From Chitinophaga sp. XS-30 (lineage in GTDB: Bacteria; Bacteroidota; Bacteroidia; Chitinophagales; Chitinophagaceae): a stretch of 64,000 bases of DNA. The position numbers were made by a program, and so were the translations under genes. Where the stretch lies: positions 3,098,032-3,162,031 of the forward strand of contig NZ_CP043006.1 of the NCBI RefSeq assembly GCF_008086345.1, written 5' to 3'. The notes under the pieces are model-generated. The model was not told where the DNA came from, did no database searches, and saw only the letters and a list, made by a program, of their open reading frames with translations. Positions 46,881 to 54,752 of the stretch are shown here, one piece after another (positions within the stretch are counted from its first letter, which is position 1; the number at the start of each line of letters is the position of its first letter).

Positions 46881-47507
46881 TTATAGTTTATAGCCAGCTT
46901 TGAGAAGCACATCGATGATGTTCTGATAGGAATACTGCATGTATTTGCCCAGGTTTTCCGGGCGTATCCATTGAATATCCAGGATGTCTTCCTCTATCTG
47001 TGGTATGGTTAATTCCGTTCCGGTGAACTGCATGCGGTACCAGTGACTGTGCTTGAGCACCTTTTTGTCTTTCCAGGGATAATAGTGGAATGTTTCCGTG
47101 ATCTTGCCTGTAAGCTGTATATTAATAAGACCGGTTTCTTCCCGCACTTCCCGGAGGGCGCAGGCCTCCAGTGTTTCCCCATCGTCCAGCTTCCCTTTCG
47201 GAAGGTCCCATTTACCGCGCCGGAACATCAGCAGCACCTCTTCCGCCGGGTTGCTGATTACGCCACCCGCTGCTTCAAATACGGTAAAGTGGCTTTTCAC
47301 CTGGTGGAATAAAGATACAGGGTTGGAATGACGAAACACAGCTTTTGGCAATTCATTTTTGTCCAGCTGCATGATCACCCTGCCGATCTCCTCATCGCCG
47401 GGTGAAAAAAGGGTGAGGCTGTTTGCATCATCCGCAGGCAATACGTCCGTTTCCGCGGCGATGACCAGCGGCCGCTCGTTGATATATATATTAACCGGTG
47501 TTTCCAT
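46881..47507 (-). CDS. Nudix hydrolase
   Basis: The 208-residue protein from ATG 47507 has a divergent N-terminal part of about 70 residues and a Nudix domain with a full Nudix box, GKLDDGETLEACALREVREETGL (G-x5-E-x7-REVREETGL). The box binds the metal used to cut nucleoside-diphosphate-linked compounds. The specific substrate is unknown. The frame is open to 47537, but a -7 box at 47519-47512 lies inside that extension. It is divergent from pyrE across 50 bases. Confidence 0.85.
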   Translation of the reverse strand: METPVNIYINERPLVIAAETDVLPADDANSLTLFSPGDEEIGRVIMQLDKNELPKAVFRHSNPVSLFHQVKSHFTVFEAAGGVISNPAEEVLLMFRRGKWDLPKGKLDDGETLEACALREVREETGLINIQLTGKITETFHYYPWKDKKVLKHSHWYRMQFTGTELTIPQIEEDILDIQWIRPENLGKYMQYSYQNIIDVLLKAGYKL

Positions 47508-47511
47508 CCTC

Positions 47512-47550
47512 CAAAAATAATCCTTCCCTGCATTCAAATTCGTACTTTTG
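47512..47550. promoter_or_regulatory. Divergent -7 boxes of the Nudix gene and pyrE
   Basis: The minus strand has TATTTTTG at 47519-47512 and the plus strand TACTTTTG at 47543-47550. Each box lies within 8 bases of the start codon it faces, so very short or leaderless transcripts are predicted. Confidence 0.45.
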
Positions 47551-47557
47551 CGCCGTT

Positions 47558-48193
47558 ATGAACAATGTCAGTGAAAAACAGGTAGCAGAGAAACTGCTGC
47601 AGATCCAGGCGATCAAGCTAAGCCCGGCCAATCCTTTTACCTGGGCCTCCGGCTGGAAATCTCCCATTTATTGCGACAACCGTACGGTTTTGTCTTATCC
47701 CTACATCCGCGATTACATCAAATCCGAGTTGTGCAACACCGTATTCGAGACCTTTCCGGATGCGGCGGTGATAGCCGGCGTAGCCACGGCGGGTATTCCT
47801 CATGGGGCCATGGTGGCGGACCAACTCAAATTACCTTTTATTTATGTACGTTCCAAGCCAAAGGAGCATGGCATGGGCAATATGATCGAAGGGGTTTTGC
47901 AGCCGGGGCAGCCGGTAGTGGTGGTGGAAGACCTGATCTCCACCGGTAAAAGCAGCCTGGAAGCCGTGCAGGCGATACGGGCAGCAGGAGGGGAAGTGAT
48001 CGGGATGGTGTCTATATTCAACTATGGTTTTGATGTAGCGGTGAAGGCTTTTGAACAGGCAGGGGTGCCTTTCAAATCCCTCAGCAACTATAATGCAATG
48101 ATAGAACTGGCTGTGGAAAAGGGACTGGTATCCGCGGATGATCAGGAAACCCTGCAGGCCTGGCGCAAGGCGCCGGATGTCTGGGGCCGGTAG
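47558..48193 (+). CDS. pyrE: Orotate phosphoribosyltransferase
   Basis: The 211-residue enzyme from ATG 47558 joins orotate and PRPP to give OMP in pyrimidine synthesis. Motifs are FTWASGWKSPIYCDNRTVLSYP, VIAGVATAGIPHGAMVADQL, PFIYVRSKPKEHG (catalytic loop) and the PRPP site VVVVEDLISTGKSSLEAVQA. The start at 47558 is preferred because the frame opening at 47498 would overlap the divergent Nudix start and the pyrE promoter box. Confidence 0.96.
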   Translation: MNNVSEKQVAEKLLQIQAIKLSPANPFTWASGWKSPIYCDNRTVLSYPYIRDYIKSELCNTVFETFPDAAVIAGVATAGIPHGAMVADQLKLPFIYVRSKPKEHGMGNMIEGVLQPGQPVVVVEDLISTGKSSLEAVQAIRAAGGEVIGMVSIFNYGFDVAVKAFEQAGVPFKSLSNYNAMIELAVEKGLVSADDQETLQAWRKAPDVWGR

Positions 48194-48240
48194 GTCGATA
48201 TATTCATTTATTTCGTATATTGTATAAAATAAATCATGCT

Positions 48241-48618
48241 ATGCGTATAATCAAACTCATGCTTGTGCTCCTGATTGCCGGAGCAGGAGCGGCAACTGCC
48301 CAGGTGAAAAAAGGCACGCTGGCTACTGCCAAGATCAGTGTGCCAACAGTACAGTGCAATATGTGCAAAGACAGGATCCAGCGCTATTTTCTGAGAGAGG
48401 AAGGAGTGAAGTCTATGGTGGTGGATGTAAAGAAGAAAGTGGCGACGGTGAAATATTATACAGACCGTACCAATATCGAGAATATCAAAACTGCTATTGC
48501 CAATGTGGGATATGATGCGGATGATGTAACGGCGAATGAGGATTCCTATAATGAGCTCCCGACGTGCTGCAAGAAACCGGAAGATGGCGGCGGCCCTCCT
48601 CCCAAAAAGAAGGGTTAG
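48241..48618 (+). CDS. Exported heavy-metal-associated (HMA) domain protein
   Basis: The 125-residue protein from ATG 48241 has a signal peptide (MRIIKLMLVLLIAGAGAATAQ) and one HMA domain with the metal-binding CxxC in VPTVQCNMCKDRIQRYFLREEGV, then VKYYTDRTNIENIKTAIANVGYDAD. A CC pair (PTCCKKPED) and a Gly/Pro/Lys-rich tail end it. The fold is that of copper or mercury carriers; here it would act in the periplasm. No metal ATPase is near. A terminator follows. Confidence 0.85.
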   Translation: MRIIKLMLVLLIAGAGAATAQVKKGTLATAKISVPTVQCNMCKDRIQRYFLREEGVKSMVVDVKKKVATVKYYTDRTNIENIKTAIANVGYDADDVTANEDSYNELPTCCKKPEDGGGPPPKKKG

Positions 48619-48646
48619 GGAATCAAAAAAGAAAGAAAAATTTCAG

Positions 48647-48674
48647 ACCGGCGGGGAAACCTGCCGGTTTTTTT
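48647..48674 (+). terminator. Rho-independent terminator of the HMA gene
   Basis: A 9-base stem (48647-48655 with 48660-48668) with a GAAA tetraloop is followed by seven T. Confidence 0.88.
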
Positions 48675-48848
48675 ATGGGCCGGAGCGGCGAAGCCGGCGG
48701 CCTTTGTCGGCCTTGCTCACCTCTGCGGCACCCTGTTCAATCCGTTTTTTCGCGTCTCCGTTTACCCGGTAACGTCTTCTTGTCGTCCGCCGGGTCAGCG
48801 AAAAACTGCTTATTACGGTTCTAAGTCAGGGAAAATAGTCTTGGTTTT

Positions 48849-49110
48849 CATCAGAAAAAAGCGCTTTTCTGCCACCTCTTCAGCCGGTAAAATTATTTTA
48901 TCCCTGCTATTGAAGTCCGAAAATCCGGCTTACCGAGTCCTCGTTCACCAGGAATAGTACATGTTATTCATCAAGAAAAAAGCACTTTTCTACCACCTCC
49001 TCAGCCGGTTAAAATTATTTTATCCCTGCTATTGAAGTCCGAAAATCTGGCTTCCCGAGTCCCCGTTCACCAGGAATAATCCTTTTTCTTCCACCGAAAA
49101 AAGCACCTTT
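48849..49110. repeat. Tandem repeat, period 120 bases, two full copies and a fragment
   Basis: Copy 1 is at 48849-48956 and copy 2 at 48969-49078, near-identical apart from scattered changes and small indels. A third fragment of about 18 bases is at 49093-49110. Each copy begins with an A-run, a short palindrome (AAAAGCGCTTTT in copy 1, with one change in copy 2) and ends in a conserved CCAGGAATA. No reading frame runs through. Confidence 0.85.
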
Positions 49111-49123
49111 ATTCCCCAAAAAC

Positions 49124-49579
49124 TCAGAAAAAGTCAATTTTCTGCCTGGTCTCACATTTGATCGGAAATGGCAGAAATACCCCCTTTTTGCCCACTTTGC
49201 AATTACCGGCAGCCTTGATGGTTACCTCTTTATTGGTCAGCGCACCGAGCACATTCCGGAAAACATTCCCCATATCTACCTCCAGTTTCACCGGAAAATA
49301 GAAGGTATCCTTCGCCGGAATATCGATCAGGGTGTCCTGAAGGGAATGCCCCACTTTGGTGTCATCGAGGAAAAGATCAAACTCGGCATCTTTCAGCCGT
49401 AGCGAAAAATTGTTCGGATTGTAATAGGCGAGCTCCATTTTTACCACGCTTTTGGAAAATCCCAGCTGATCGAAATTCACGCTGGCTACCCGGACAAATT
49501 CCAGGTCTTTCACATTCCCGCATGCGCTGATCGTCCCCCAAATGAGGAGCACTAAAATTGGCCAATGATATCTTTTCAT
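49124..49579 (-). CDS. LEA type 2 family lipoprotein
   Basis: The 151-residue protein from ATG 49579 has a lipoprotein signal (WGTISACGNVKD) and one LEA14-like immunoglobulin fold: EFVRVASVNFDQLGF, VVKMELAYYNPNNFSLRLKDAEFDLFLDD, IPAKDTFYFPVKLEV. The NPNNF motif is typical. In plants such proteins protect against drying; the bacterial role is not known. The frame is open to 49630, but that extension lacks a signal peptide. The 120-base tandem repeat lies just past its stop. Confidence 0.82.
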   Translation of the reverse strand: MKRYHWPILVLLIWGTISACGNVKDLEFVRVASVNFDQLGFSKSVVKMELAYYNPNNFSLRLKDAEFDLFLDDTKVGHSLQDTLIDIPAKDTFYFPVKLEVDMGNVFRNVLGALTNKEVTIKAAGNCKVGKKGVFLPFPIKCETRQKIDFF

Positions 49580-49922
49580 GAATGGCGGATAATTGAATTT
49601 CTCCAAACCTACGAAACTATGTTCTAACAAGAAGTTAAGATTTGCCCTTTGTCGGAGTCGGAGAGGCCCCGCTCTACTTGAAGTTTTACTTTAAATAAAA
49701 CAACCCCAAAATCATGTATTTTTCTAACTAATTACTTTAGTATTTTTGTAGACTTTTAAATTTCAGCTTGAAATGGTATTTTACTAATGAAAATAGCATA
49801 TTTATTATAATTCTATGATCTGTTTTACAACAAATTATGAAGTTACAACTGATATTTAATATTTAATTTCAACAGACCTCCAACAATGAATTTTGTTCCT
49901 TTTAAACTATAATCGTGACGAT
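49580..49922. other. AT-rich intergenic stretch upstream of wbqC
   Basis: From about 49690 the sequence is markedly richer in A and T than its surroundings, and the richness continues into the first 100 bases of the WbqC gene. No full TAnnTTTG box or gene is seen. Confidence 0.4.
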
Positions 49923-50552
49923 ATGACAGAGCAGTCAAAATTAAGTACTTTACTTATTGAATCTCAATATTTTCCACCAATTTCCTTTTATAAAACTTTA
50001 ATTAGTGTTGACATATTAAATATTGAACGATATGAACACTACCAAAAGGTGAGTTACCGGAACAGATGTTATGTTGCGGGGCCTAACGGCGTCATCCTTT
50101 TAAGCGTTCCCCTGACGAAAGGAAAAAACCAGCGGACGATCATGAAGGACGTCCGGATCAGCAATGAGGAAAAATGGCAGGCGCTGCATTGGAAGACTTT
50201 GACATCCGCCTACCGCCGCTCCCCCTGGTTTGAATATTTTGAGGAAGATCTGCAGGCACTTTACGCGCGGAATTTCAGTTTTCTGCTGGACTGGAATATG
50301 GCCTGCCTGGAGTGGGCGAACAAGGCCGTGGGGATGGAGCGGCCGGTGAGCCTTACGGAAAGTTTCCGGAAGACGTATGATCCGGCCTCCGGGGTGCTGG
50401 ACCAGCGGGATGTGATGATTCCGGGGAAAAGCCAGGCGGACCTGCCGCAGTACACCCAGGTATTCGGGGAAAGGACCGGGTTTATGCCGGACCTCAGCAT
50501 TCTTGATCTGCTGTTTTGTGAAGGGAAGCGGGCGCTGGAACTATTGAAATGA
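49923..50552 (+). CDS. WbqC family protein
   Basis: The 209-residue protein from ATG 49923 belongs to the WbqC family, with LLIESQYFPPISFYKTLISVD, YEHYQKVSYRNRCYVAGPNGVILLSVPLTKGKNQRTIMKDVRISNEEKW, TLTSAYRRSPWFEYF and ERTGFMPDLSILDLLFCEG. Some relatives lie in O-antigen clusters, but the function is not settled. It is probably cytosolic. The start region is AT-rich, unlike the rest of the gene. The frame is open to 49893, which adds nothing family-like. Confidence 0.85.
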   Translation: MTEQSKLSTLLIESQYFPPISFYKTLISVDILNIERYEHYQKVSYRNRCYVAGPNGVILLSVPLTKGKNQRTIMKDVRISNEEKWQALHWKTLTSAYRRSPWFEYFEEDLQALYARNFSFLLDWNMACLEWANKAVGMERPVSLTESFRKTYDPASGVLDQRDVMIPGKSQADLPQYTQVFGERTGFMPDLSILDLLFCEGKRALELLK

Positions 50553-50695
50553 TAATGAACACATTGTAAAACAGGAGGGACGAAAGGATAAAACGGTATT
50601 TTGTTGCTATTTTTATTTAAGTTAAATGTGTTTAATTGATTTATAGACAATTATTTATGTCAAGTATTGGCCTTTCATAAAAAAGATCGAAGATT

Positions 50696-50729
50696 TTTGG
50701 CAATCCATTCGAACAAAATAGTAGATTTG
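50696..50729 (+). promoter_or_regulatory. Promoter of the SpeA-like decarboxylase gene
   Basis: TTTG at 50696-50699, 22 bases of spacer and TAGATTTG at 50722-50729 fit the Bacteroidota pattern. The predicted leader is about 110 bases. The rest of the 294-base gap holds nothing clear. Confidence 0.6.
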
Positions 50730-50846
50730 CATCCGATTTTGCTGGTGAAACGACTTACGTAGGTGTATAAACCAGAAGTTTCCAGCTCATTTATAATGTG
50801 GTTTAAGTTTTATTATTTAATCCTTAACAATCATTCACAGCGTTAA

Positions 50847-52244
50847 ATGAACAACACCTACACGGATCTCGTTAACCAGACCTTTGAATTTCCCCAGGAG
50901 GGCTTCGAAGTAAAGGATAACAACCTGGAGTTTAATGGATTGGACATCCGGGCATTGATTGACAAGTATGGAACACCTTTCAAACTGACGTATCTTCCCA
51001 AGATCGGGATGCAGATCAACAGGGCGAAGAAAATGTTCCAGGACGCCATCAAGAAGAACAGGTACGACGGCAAGTATTATTATTGCTACTGCACGAAAAG
51101 TTCTCATTTCTCCTTTATCATGGAGGAGACCCTTAAACATGACGTGCATATTGAAACATCTTTCGCTTACGATATAGATATTATCAACAAGCTATATGAG
51201 CGGAAGAAGATCACGAAAGATACCTTTGTGATCTGTAACGGGTATAAGACCAAAACTTACACCCGGAGCATCGCAAAACTGATCAACAGCGGTTTTACCA
51301 ATGTATTGCCGGTGCTGGACAACAAGGCGGAGCTGGAGGACTATTCAAAGTTCGTCCGTTCCAAGGGGCCGGTGAAGCTGGGTATCCGGATCGCGGCAGA
51401 AGAGGAGCCGACATTTGATTTTTATACATCCCGTTTGGGCATTGCCTCCCGCGACATCCTCGAACTTTACGTGGACAAGCTGAAGGGAAATCCGAAGTTC
51501 GAGTTGAAAATGCTCCACTTCTTTATGAACAAAGGGATCAAAGACGATATATTTTACTGGAGCCAGTTCAATAAAGTGATGAACCTTTATTGCCAGCTGA
51601 AGAAGATTTGTCCGGAACTGGAGAGCATCAATCTCGGCGGCGGCTTCCCGATCAAACACTCCCTCGGGTTTGACTATGATTACGCTTACATCGTGAACGA
51701 GATCGTGGCCAATATCAAGAGTGTTTGTAAAAAGAACAAGGTGCCCGTACCGGATATTTATACCGAGTTCGGTTCCTTCACGGTAGGAGAGAGCGGAGCA
51801 GTGATCTATAGCGTACTGGGAGAAAAGATGCAGAACGACCGGGAAAGCTGGTACATGATCGACAGTTCTTTTATTACCACGCTGCCGGACACCTGGGGTA
51901 TCGGGGAGAAGTTCCTGATGCTGCCCATTAACAAATGGGACCAGGAGTACCAGGAGGTGCATCTTGGAGGGCTGACCTGTGACGGGTACGACTTCTACAC
52001 CTCGGAAGAACACATCAATGCCGTGTTCCTTCCCAAACTGACGAATGGGGAACCGCTGTATATCGGGTTCTTCCATACCGGAGCTTACCAGGATCAGCTG
52101 AGCGGCTACGGCGGTATCAAACATTGCCTTATCCCGTCTCCCAAGCACGTGGTCGTGGGGTACGACAAAAACGGACAATTAAAAGACTGGCTATATGCGA
52201 AGGAGCAAACCTCCCAAAGCATGCTGAAAATTTTGGGTTATTAA
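50847..52244 (+). CDS. speA: Biosynthetic arginine decarboxylase (SpeA family, short Bacteroidota form)
   Basis: This 465-residue PLP enzyme has the alanine-racemase-like barrel of group IV decarboxylases. YYYCYCTKSSHFSFI supplies the PLP lysine (equivalent to the IKVN lysine of SpeA), SINLGGGFPIKHSLGFDYDY contacts the phosphate, and GGLTCDGYDFY carries the catalytic Cys-Asp. It should make agmatine from arginine for polyamine synthesis. It is much shorter than the E. coli SpeA of about 650 residues, as usual in this phylum; a diaminopimelate- or carboxynorspermidine-type substrate is a less likely option. It has its own promoter and terminator. Confidence 0.88.
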   Translation: MNNTYTDLVNQTFEFPQEGFEVKDNNLEFNGLDIRALIDKYGTPFKLTYLPKIGMQINRAKKMFQDAIKKNRYDGKYYYCYCTKSSHFSFIMEETLKHDVHIETSFAYDIDIINKLYERKKITKDTFVICNGYKTKTYTRSIAKLINSGFTNVLPVLDNKAELEDYSKFVRSKGPVKLGIRIAAEEEPTFDFYTSRLGIASRDILELYVDKLKGNPKFELKMLHFFMNKGIKDDIFYWSQFNKVMNLYCQLKKICPELESINLGGGFPIKHSLGFDYDYAYIVNEIVANIKSVCKKNKVPVPDIYTEFGSFTVGESGAVIYSVLGEKMQNDRESWYMIDSSFITTLPDTWGIGEKFLMLPINKWDQEYQEVHLGGLTCDGYDFYTSEEHINAVFLPKLTNGEPLYIGFFHTGAYQDQLSGYGGIKHCLIPSPKHVVVGYDKNGQLKDWLYAKEQTSQSMLKILGY

Positions 52245-52269
52245 AATAATGGGTTAGTAATCCACTTAA

Positions 52270-52295
52270 AAACCCCTCGGTTCTCCGAGGGGTTT
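52270..52295 (+). terminator. Terminator hairpin after the decarboxylase gene
   Basis: A perfect 11-base stem (52270-52280 with 52285-52295) with a TTCT loop ends in TTTCCTGTTT. Confidence 0.8.
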
Positions 52296-52372
52296 CCTGT
52301 TTAATGCGGGTTCCCCCCTCAAAAATGAATACCTTCCCAAAAAAACAGGCCCCCTTCTCAGGAAGCCCATAA

Positions 52373-52489
52373 TTTCATAGGATAGATCGATCCAACATTC
52401 ATAGTAAGGGATAAACGATTTCATGGCATAGTGTAAAAACGGACATATCTCATGGTAAGGAATAATGAACACTTCATGGTATAGTAATA
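52373..52489. repeat. Five imperfect copies of a TTCATrG-type motif
   Basis: Related units (core TTCATAG or TTCATGG followed by a TA/AG-rich stretch) start near 52373, 52398, 52420, 52449 and 52473, 22-29 bases apart. On the minus strand they give an open frame with repeated YHE/YYE words, which I do not believe to be a gene. The 427 bases between the genes hold nothing else. Confidence 0.45.
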
Positions 52490-52671
52490 AAAAGGATCTC
52501 TCAGGAAAACTTCCGGTAGGGAATAAAAAGGAAAGTGCTTGACAATGGGCCGTAGTAACCCCGCTCATGGCAAAAATAGTTGTAGTAACACCGATTACAA
52601 ATACCAGTTAGTTGTATCTTTTGAGCACGGTGGAGGACCATCCTGTTATCAATATCGTTATTTTTAACATT

Positions 52672-53133
52672 ATGAAATATTTGCATTTATTCCCGTTGAT
52701 TTTATTAATCATATGTTCAAATCCGGCAAGGGCACAGTCTTCAGAGGAGGAGTTTGTTAAGAGTGCCATTAACAAACTGTTTGAGGGGATGAGGAGCGGG
52801 GATAGCGCAATGGTAAAGGCTGTGTTTGCGGAGGGAGCTGTCATACAGACCATTTCTACGAAGAAGGCAGGTGTTCCGGAAGTGGTTACTGCGCCATTGC
52901 AGCAATTTCTCAATGCAGTAGGTACGCCTCACACGGACGTGTGGGATGAGCGGATCACGGTGGACAGGATTATGGTGGACGGACCGCTGGCCAGTGTGTG
53001 GACGCCGTACCGTTTTTATATCGGGGAGCGGTTCTCTCATTGCGGGGTCAATTCATTTCAGCTGATGAAAACTGCCGGGGGCTGGAAGATCATATATCTT
53101 GTGGATACCCGCCGGGCGGGCGACTGCCCGTAG
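52672..53133 (+). CDS. Exported NTF2-like (SnoaL/DUF4440-type) protein
   Basis: The 153-residue protein from ATG 52672 has a signal peptide (MKYLHLFPLILLIICSNPARAQ) and a cone-shaped NTF2-like fold: EEEFVKSAINKLFEGMRSGDSAMVKAVFAEGAVIQTI, ITVDRIMVDGPLASVWTPYRFYIGERFSHCGVNSFQLMKTAGGWKIIYLVDTRR. The family includes small-molecule-binding proteins and enzymes. No substrate is suggested. The start is chosen so that the signal peptide is at the N-terminus; the frame is open to 52612. The stop abuts the converging membrane-protein gene. Confidence 0.82.
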   Translation: MKYLHLFPLILLIICSNPARAQSSEEEFVKSAINKLFEGMRSGDSAMVKAVFAEGAVIQTISTKKAGVPEVVTAPLQQFLNAVGTPHTDVWDERITVDRIMVDGPLASVWTPYRFYIGERFSHCGVNSFQLMKTAGGWKIIYLVDTRRAGDCP

Positions 53134-53970
53134 TCAATGCTCGGGGTTGCTGCCGTCCAGGTAATTGATCGCCGTATCGCACTGTTTTTCGATCTCCGAG
53201 AAGCAGGCATCCAGCAATTCGATATTTCCTTCCATGTATTCACTTTTCCCTGAACGGGAGAGGCCTTTGAGCAGCAGGAACTGTTTGGTAAGGTTCTGGG
53301 TCACCAGGGCCGAGTATTGCTGTTGCTTTTCCCGGGCCTGAAGTTCCTCCTGCCTGGCAAGGTTGCGGTAATAGTAACCCCAGACCCGCAGGCTGATCAG
53401 GAGGTACCCGGCCATAATGAAAGGAGTGGCCACATATTTGTCCGGCCTGGAATACGGGGCGGCCAGGAAAACCGGGATATCGTTCACTTTAATAAAGGCT
53501 ACAAGCCCCAGGTACAGGAACACGGCGCAACCAAGTGCGAGCGCCGCGCGTATGCCGATCACGAAGTACCCGAGCAGGCAGGCCATCATCCAGGGAATGG
53601 CATATAAGAGGGATACGTCCAGATCATTCGCAAAGGAAGACAGCATGGGCATGAGCAGGGTATTCAGCGCGGCTATCGTGCCGGTGACAGCTGTGCCGGA
53701 ACCGGCGGCCATCATGCCTCCGCATAGCACAAATACAGCAAGAAAGGCGCTGTGGATAGCCAGGTTCGTATAGTCCTGCCCGTACATCAGCATAAAGAGG
53801 ACAGGCAGCAGGAGCAGGCTGTAGAAGAAGATGAAATCAAACAACATCTTCACGCGCGCCCGCTCGAAAGGGTCCGGTGTTTTTGACAAGAGCTTGCCCG
53901 TGACCGTTGATTCGGTGTTTCTGTAGAGTGTACAGGCAAAGGTCTGTATGCGTTTGATCGCAGGGGTCAT
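53134..53970 (-). CDS. Multi-pass membrane protein with C-terminal helical region, unknown function
   Basis: This 278-residue protein has six or seven hydrophobic helices between about residues 40 and 205 (MLFDFIFFYSLLLLPVLFML, AFLAVFVLCGGMMAAGSG, YAIPWMMACLLGYFVIGI, AALALGCAVFLYLGLVAF, FIMAGYLLISLRVWGYYY), then a coiled-coil-prone stretch from about 206 (LARQEELQAREKQQQYSAL) to the end. The plan is that of the sensor part of a 7TM histidine kinase without a kinase domain. I do not recognise the family, and its neighbours give no clue. Confidence 0.65.
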   Translation of the reverse strand: MTPAIKRIQTFACTLYRNTESTVTGKLLSKTPDPFERARVKMLFDFIFFYSLLLLPVLFMLMYGQDYTNLAIHSAFLAVFVLCGGMMAAGSGTAVTGTIAALNTLLMPMLSSFANDLDVSLLYAIPWMMACLLGYFVIGIRAALALGCAVFLYLGLVAFIKVNDIPVFLAAPYSRPDKYVATPFIMAGYLLISLRVWGYYYRNLARQEELQAREKQQQYSALVTQNLTKQFLLLKGLSRSGKSEYMEGNIELLDACFSEIEKQCDTAINYLDGSNPEH

Positions 53971-54047
53971 GCAGGCGGTGTAAGCTCAGGCAAGGTAGCA
54001 TCATCCCGGGTCCTGCCTATTCAACGTTCGTGGTAATTTCGGCGCAT

Positions 54048-54076
54048 AAAAAAAGCCGCCCTGGAGAGAGCGGCTC
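54048..54076 (-). terminator. Rho-independent terminator of hsp20
   Basis: On the minus strand AGCCGC pairs with GCGGCT around a 10-base loop and is followed by seven T, 23 bases past the stop. Confidence 0.85.
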
Positions 54077-54098
54077 TTGTACTTACTATTCCTAACCC

Positions 54099-54539
54099 TT
54101 ATGCAACTGTAATATCTTTAACGGTGTTCTTCTTTTCCTCTTTCTTGGGAAGGGTCAGGTTCAGGACGCCGTTGTCATACTTCGCGTTGATCTTTTCAGC
54201 GTCTACGCTCTCATCCAGCGTAAAAGAGCGGGAGAAGGAGCGGAAGCTGAACTCGCGGCGGATGTGTTTTTCGTTCTCATCTTGCTTTTCGGCCTTTTTC
54301 TCCGCCTTGATGGTCAGGGTCTGACCGTCGAGGTTAATGGAAAAATCAGCTTTTTCAAAGCCCGGCGCAACTACCTCAAGGGTATATGCGTCTTTTGTTT
54401 CACGGATGTTCACCGGAGCACGGCTGCCGAAGAAATCCTGATCGATGAAATCCCTGTTCAGGAATTTGCTGGAAAAAATGTCGTCCATAATGCCACTAAG
54501 GGTTTTGGCGGGCTGATGATTGAATTTTACGAGTGTCAT
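54099..54539 (-). CDS. Small heat-shock protein, Hsp20/alpha-crystallin family
   Basis: This 146-residue chaperone holds unfolded proteins in soluble form. The alpha-crystallin domain covers about residues 40-146: PVNIRETKDAYTLEVVAPGFEKADFSINLDGQTLTIKAEKK, IRREFSFRSFSRSFTLDESVDAEKINAKYDNGVLNLTLPKKEEKK. The C-terminal I-x-I motif appears as ITV near the end (VKDITVA). It is a single gene with a good terminator and no clear TAnnTTTG box, so another form of control is likely; two palindromes lie upstream. Confidence 0.94.
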   Translation of the reverse strand: MTLVKFNHQPAKTLSGIMDDIFSSKFLNRDFIDQDFFGSRAPVNIRETKDAYTLEVVAPGFEKADFSINLDGQTLTIKAEKKAEKQDENEKHIRREFSFRSFSRSFTLDESVDAEKINAKYDNGVLNLTLPKKEEKKNTVKDITVA

Positions 54540-54632
54540 AGTCTTTATTTTTTAGTGTTAAACCATTTTTTCAGTTACAACGGGTATAGATCAAAGGGGA
54601 TACCAATGCCAAAAGACTGCAAAAAAGCCAGC

Positions 54633-54661
54633 AATACGGGCGTATTAACAGACAATTTGTC
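54633..54661. promoter_or_regulatory. Two short palindromes between hsp20 and the bacilliredoxin gene
   Basis: AATACG-GG-CGTATT at 54633-54646 is a perfect inverted repeat, and GACAA-T-TTGTC at 54651-54661 is another. They lie about 95-120 bases before the hsp20 start and could be operators. No regulator can be named. Confidence 0.35.
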
Positions 54662-54706
54662 GTTTTTTCATAAACAGGGAAGCCATATTGTCATTTTCTT
54701 AATTTA

Positions 54707-54737
54707 TTGAAGAATATCGATATATTGTGTAACTTTG
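54707..54737 (+). promoter_or_regulatory. Promoter of the bacilliredoxin gene
   Basis: TTG at 54707-54709, a 20-base spacer and TAACTTTG at 54730-54737 fit the Bacteroidota pattern. The ATG follows 16 bases later. The box overlaps an alternative TTG start at 54735. Confidence 0.55.
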
Positions 54738-54752
54738 CAAAAAACATATATT

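Noticed and set aside
48536..48824. Frames running over the end of the HMA gene and its terminator
   Set aside because: They cross a strong terminator and have no domain.
48849..49110. CRISPR array
   Set aside because: The units are about 110 bases, adjacent and similar throughout, with no spacer pattern and no cas genes in the window.
52266..52568. Minus-strand frame of 100 codons with repeated YHE/YYE words
   Set aside because: It starts in the short repeat array and runs through a terminator stem; the repetition comes from the DNA repeats, not from a protein family.
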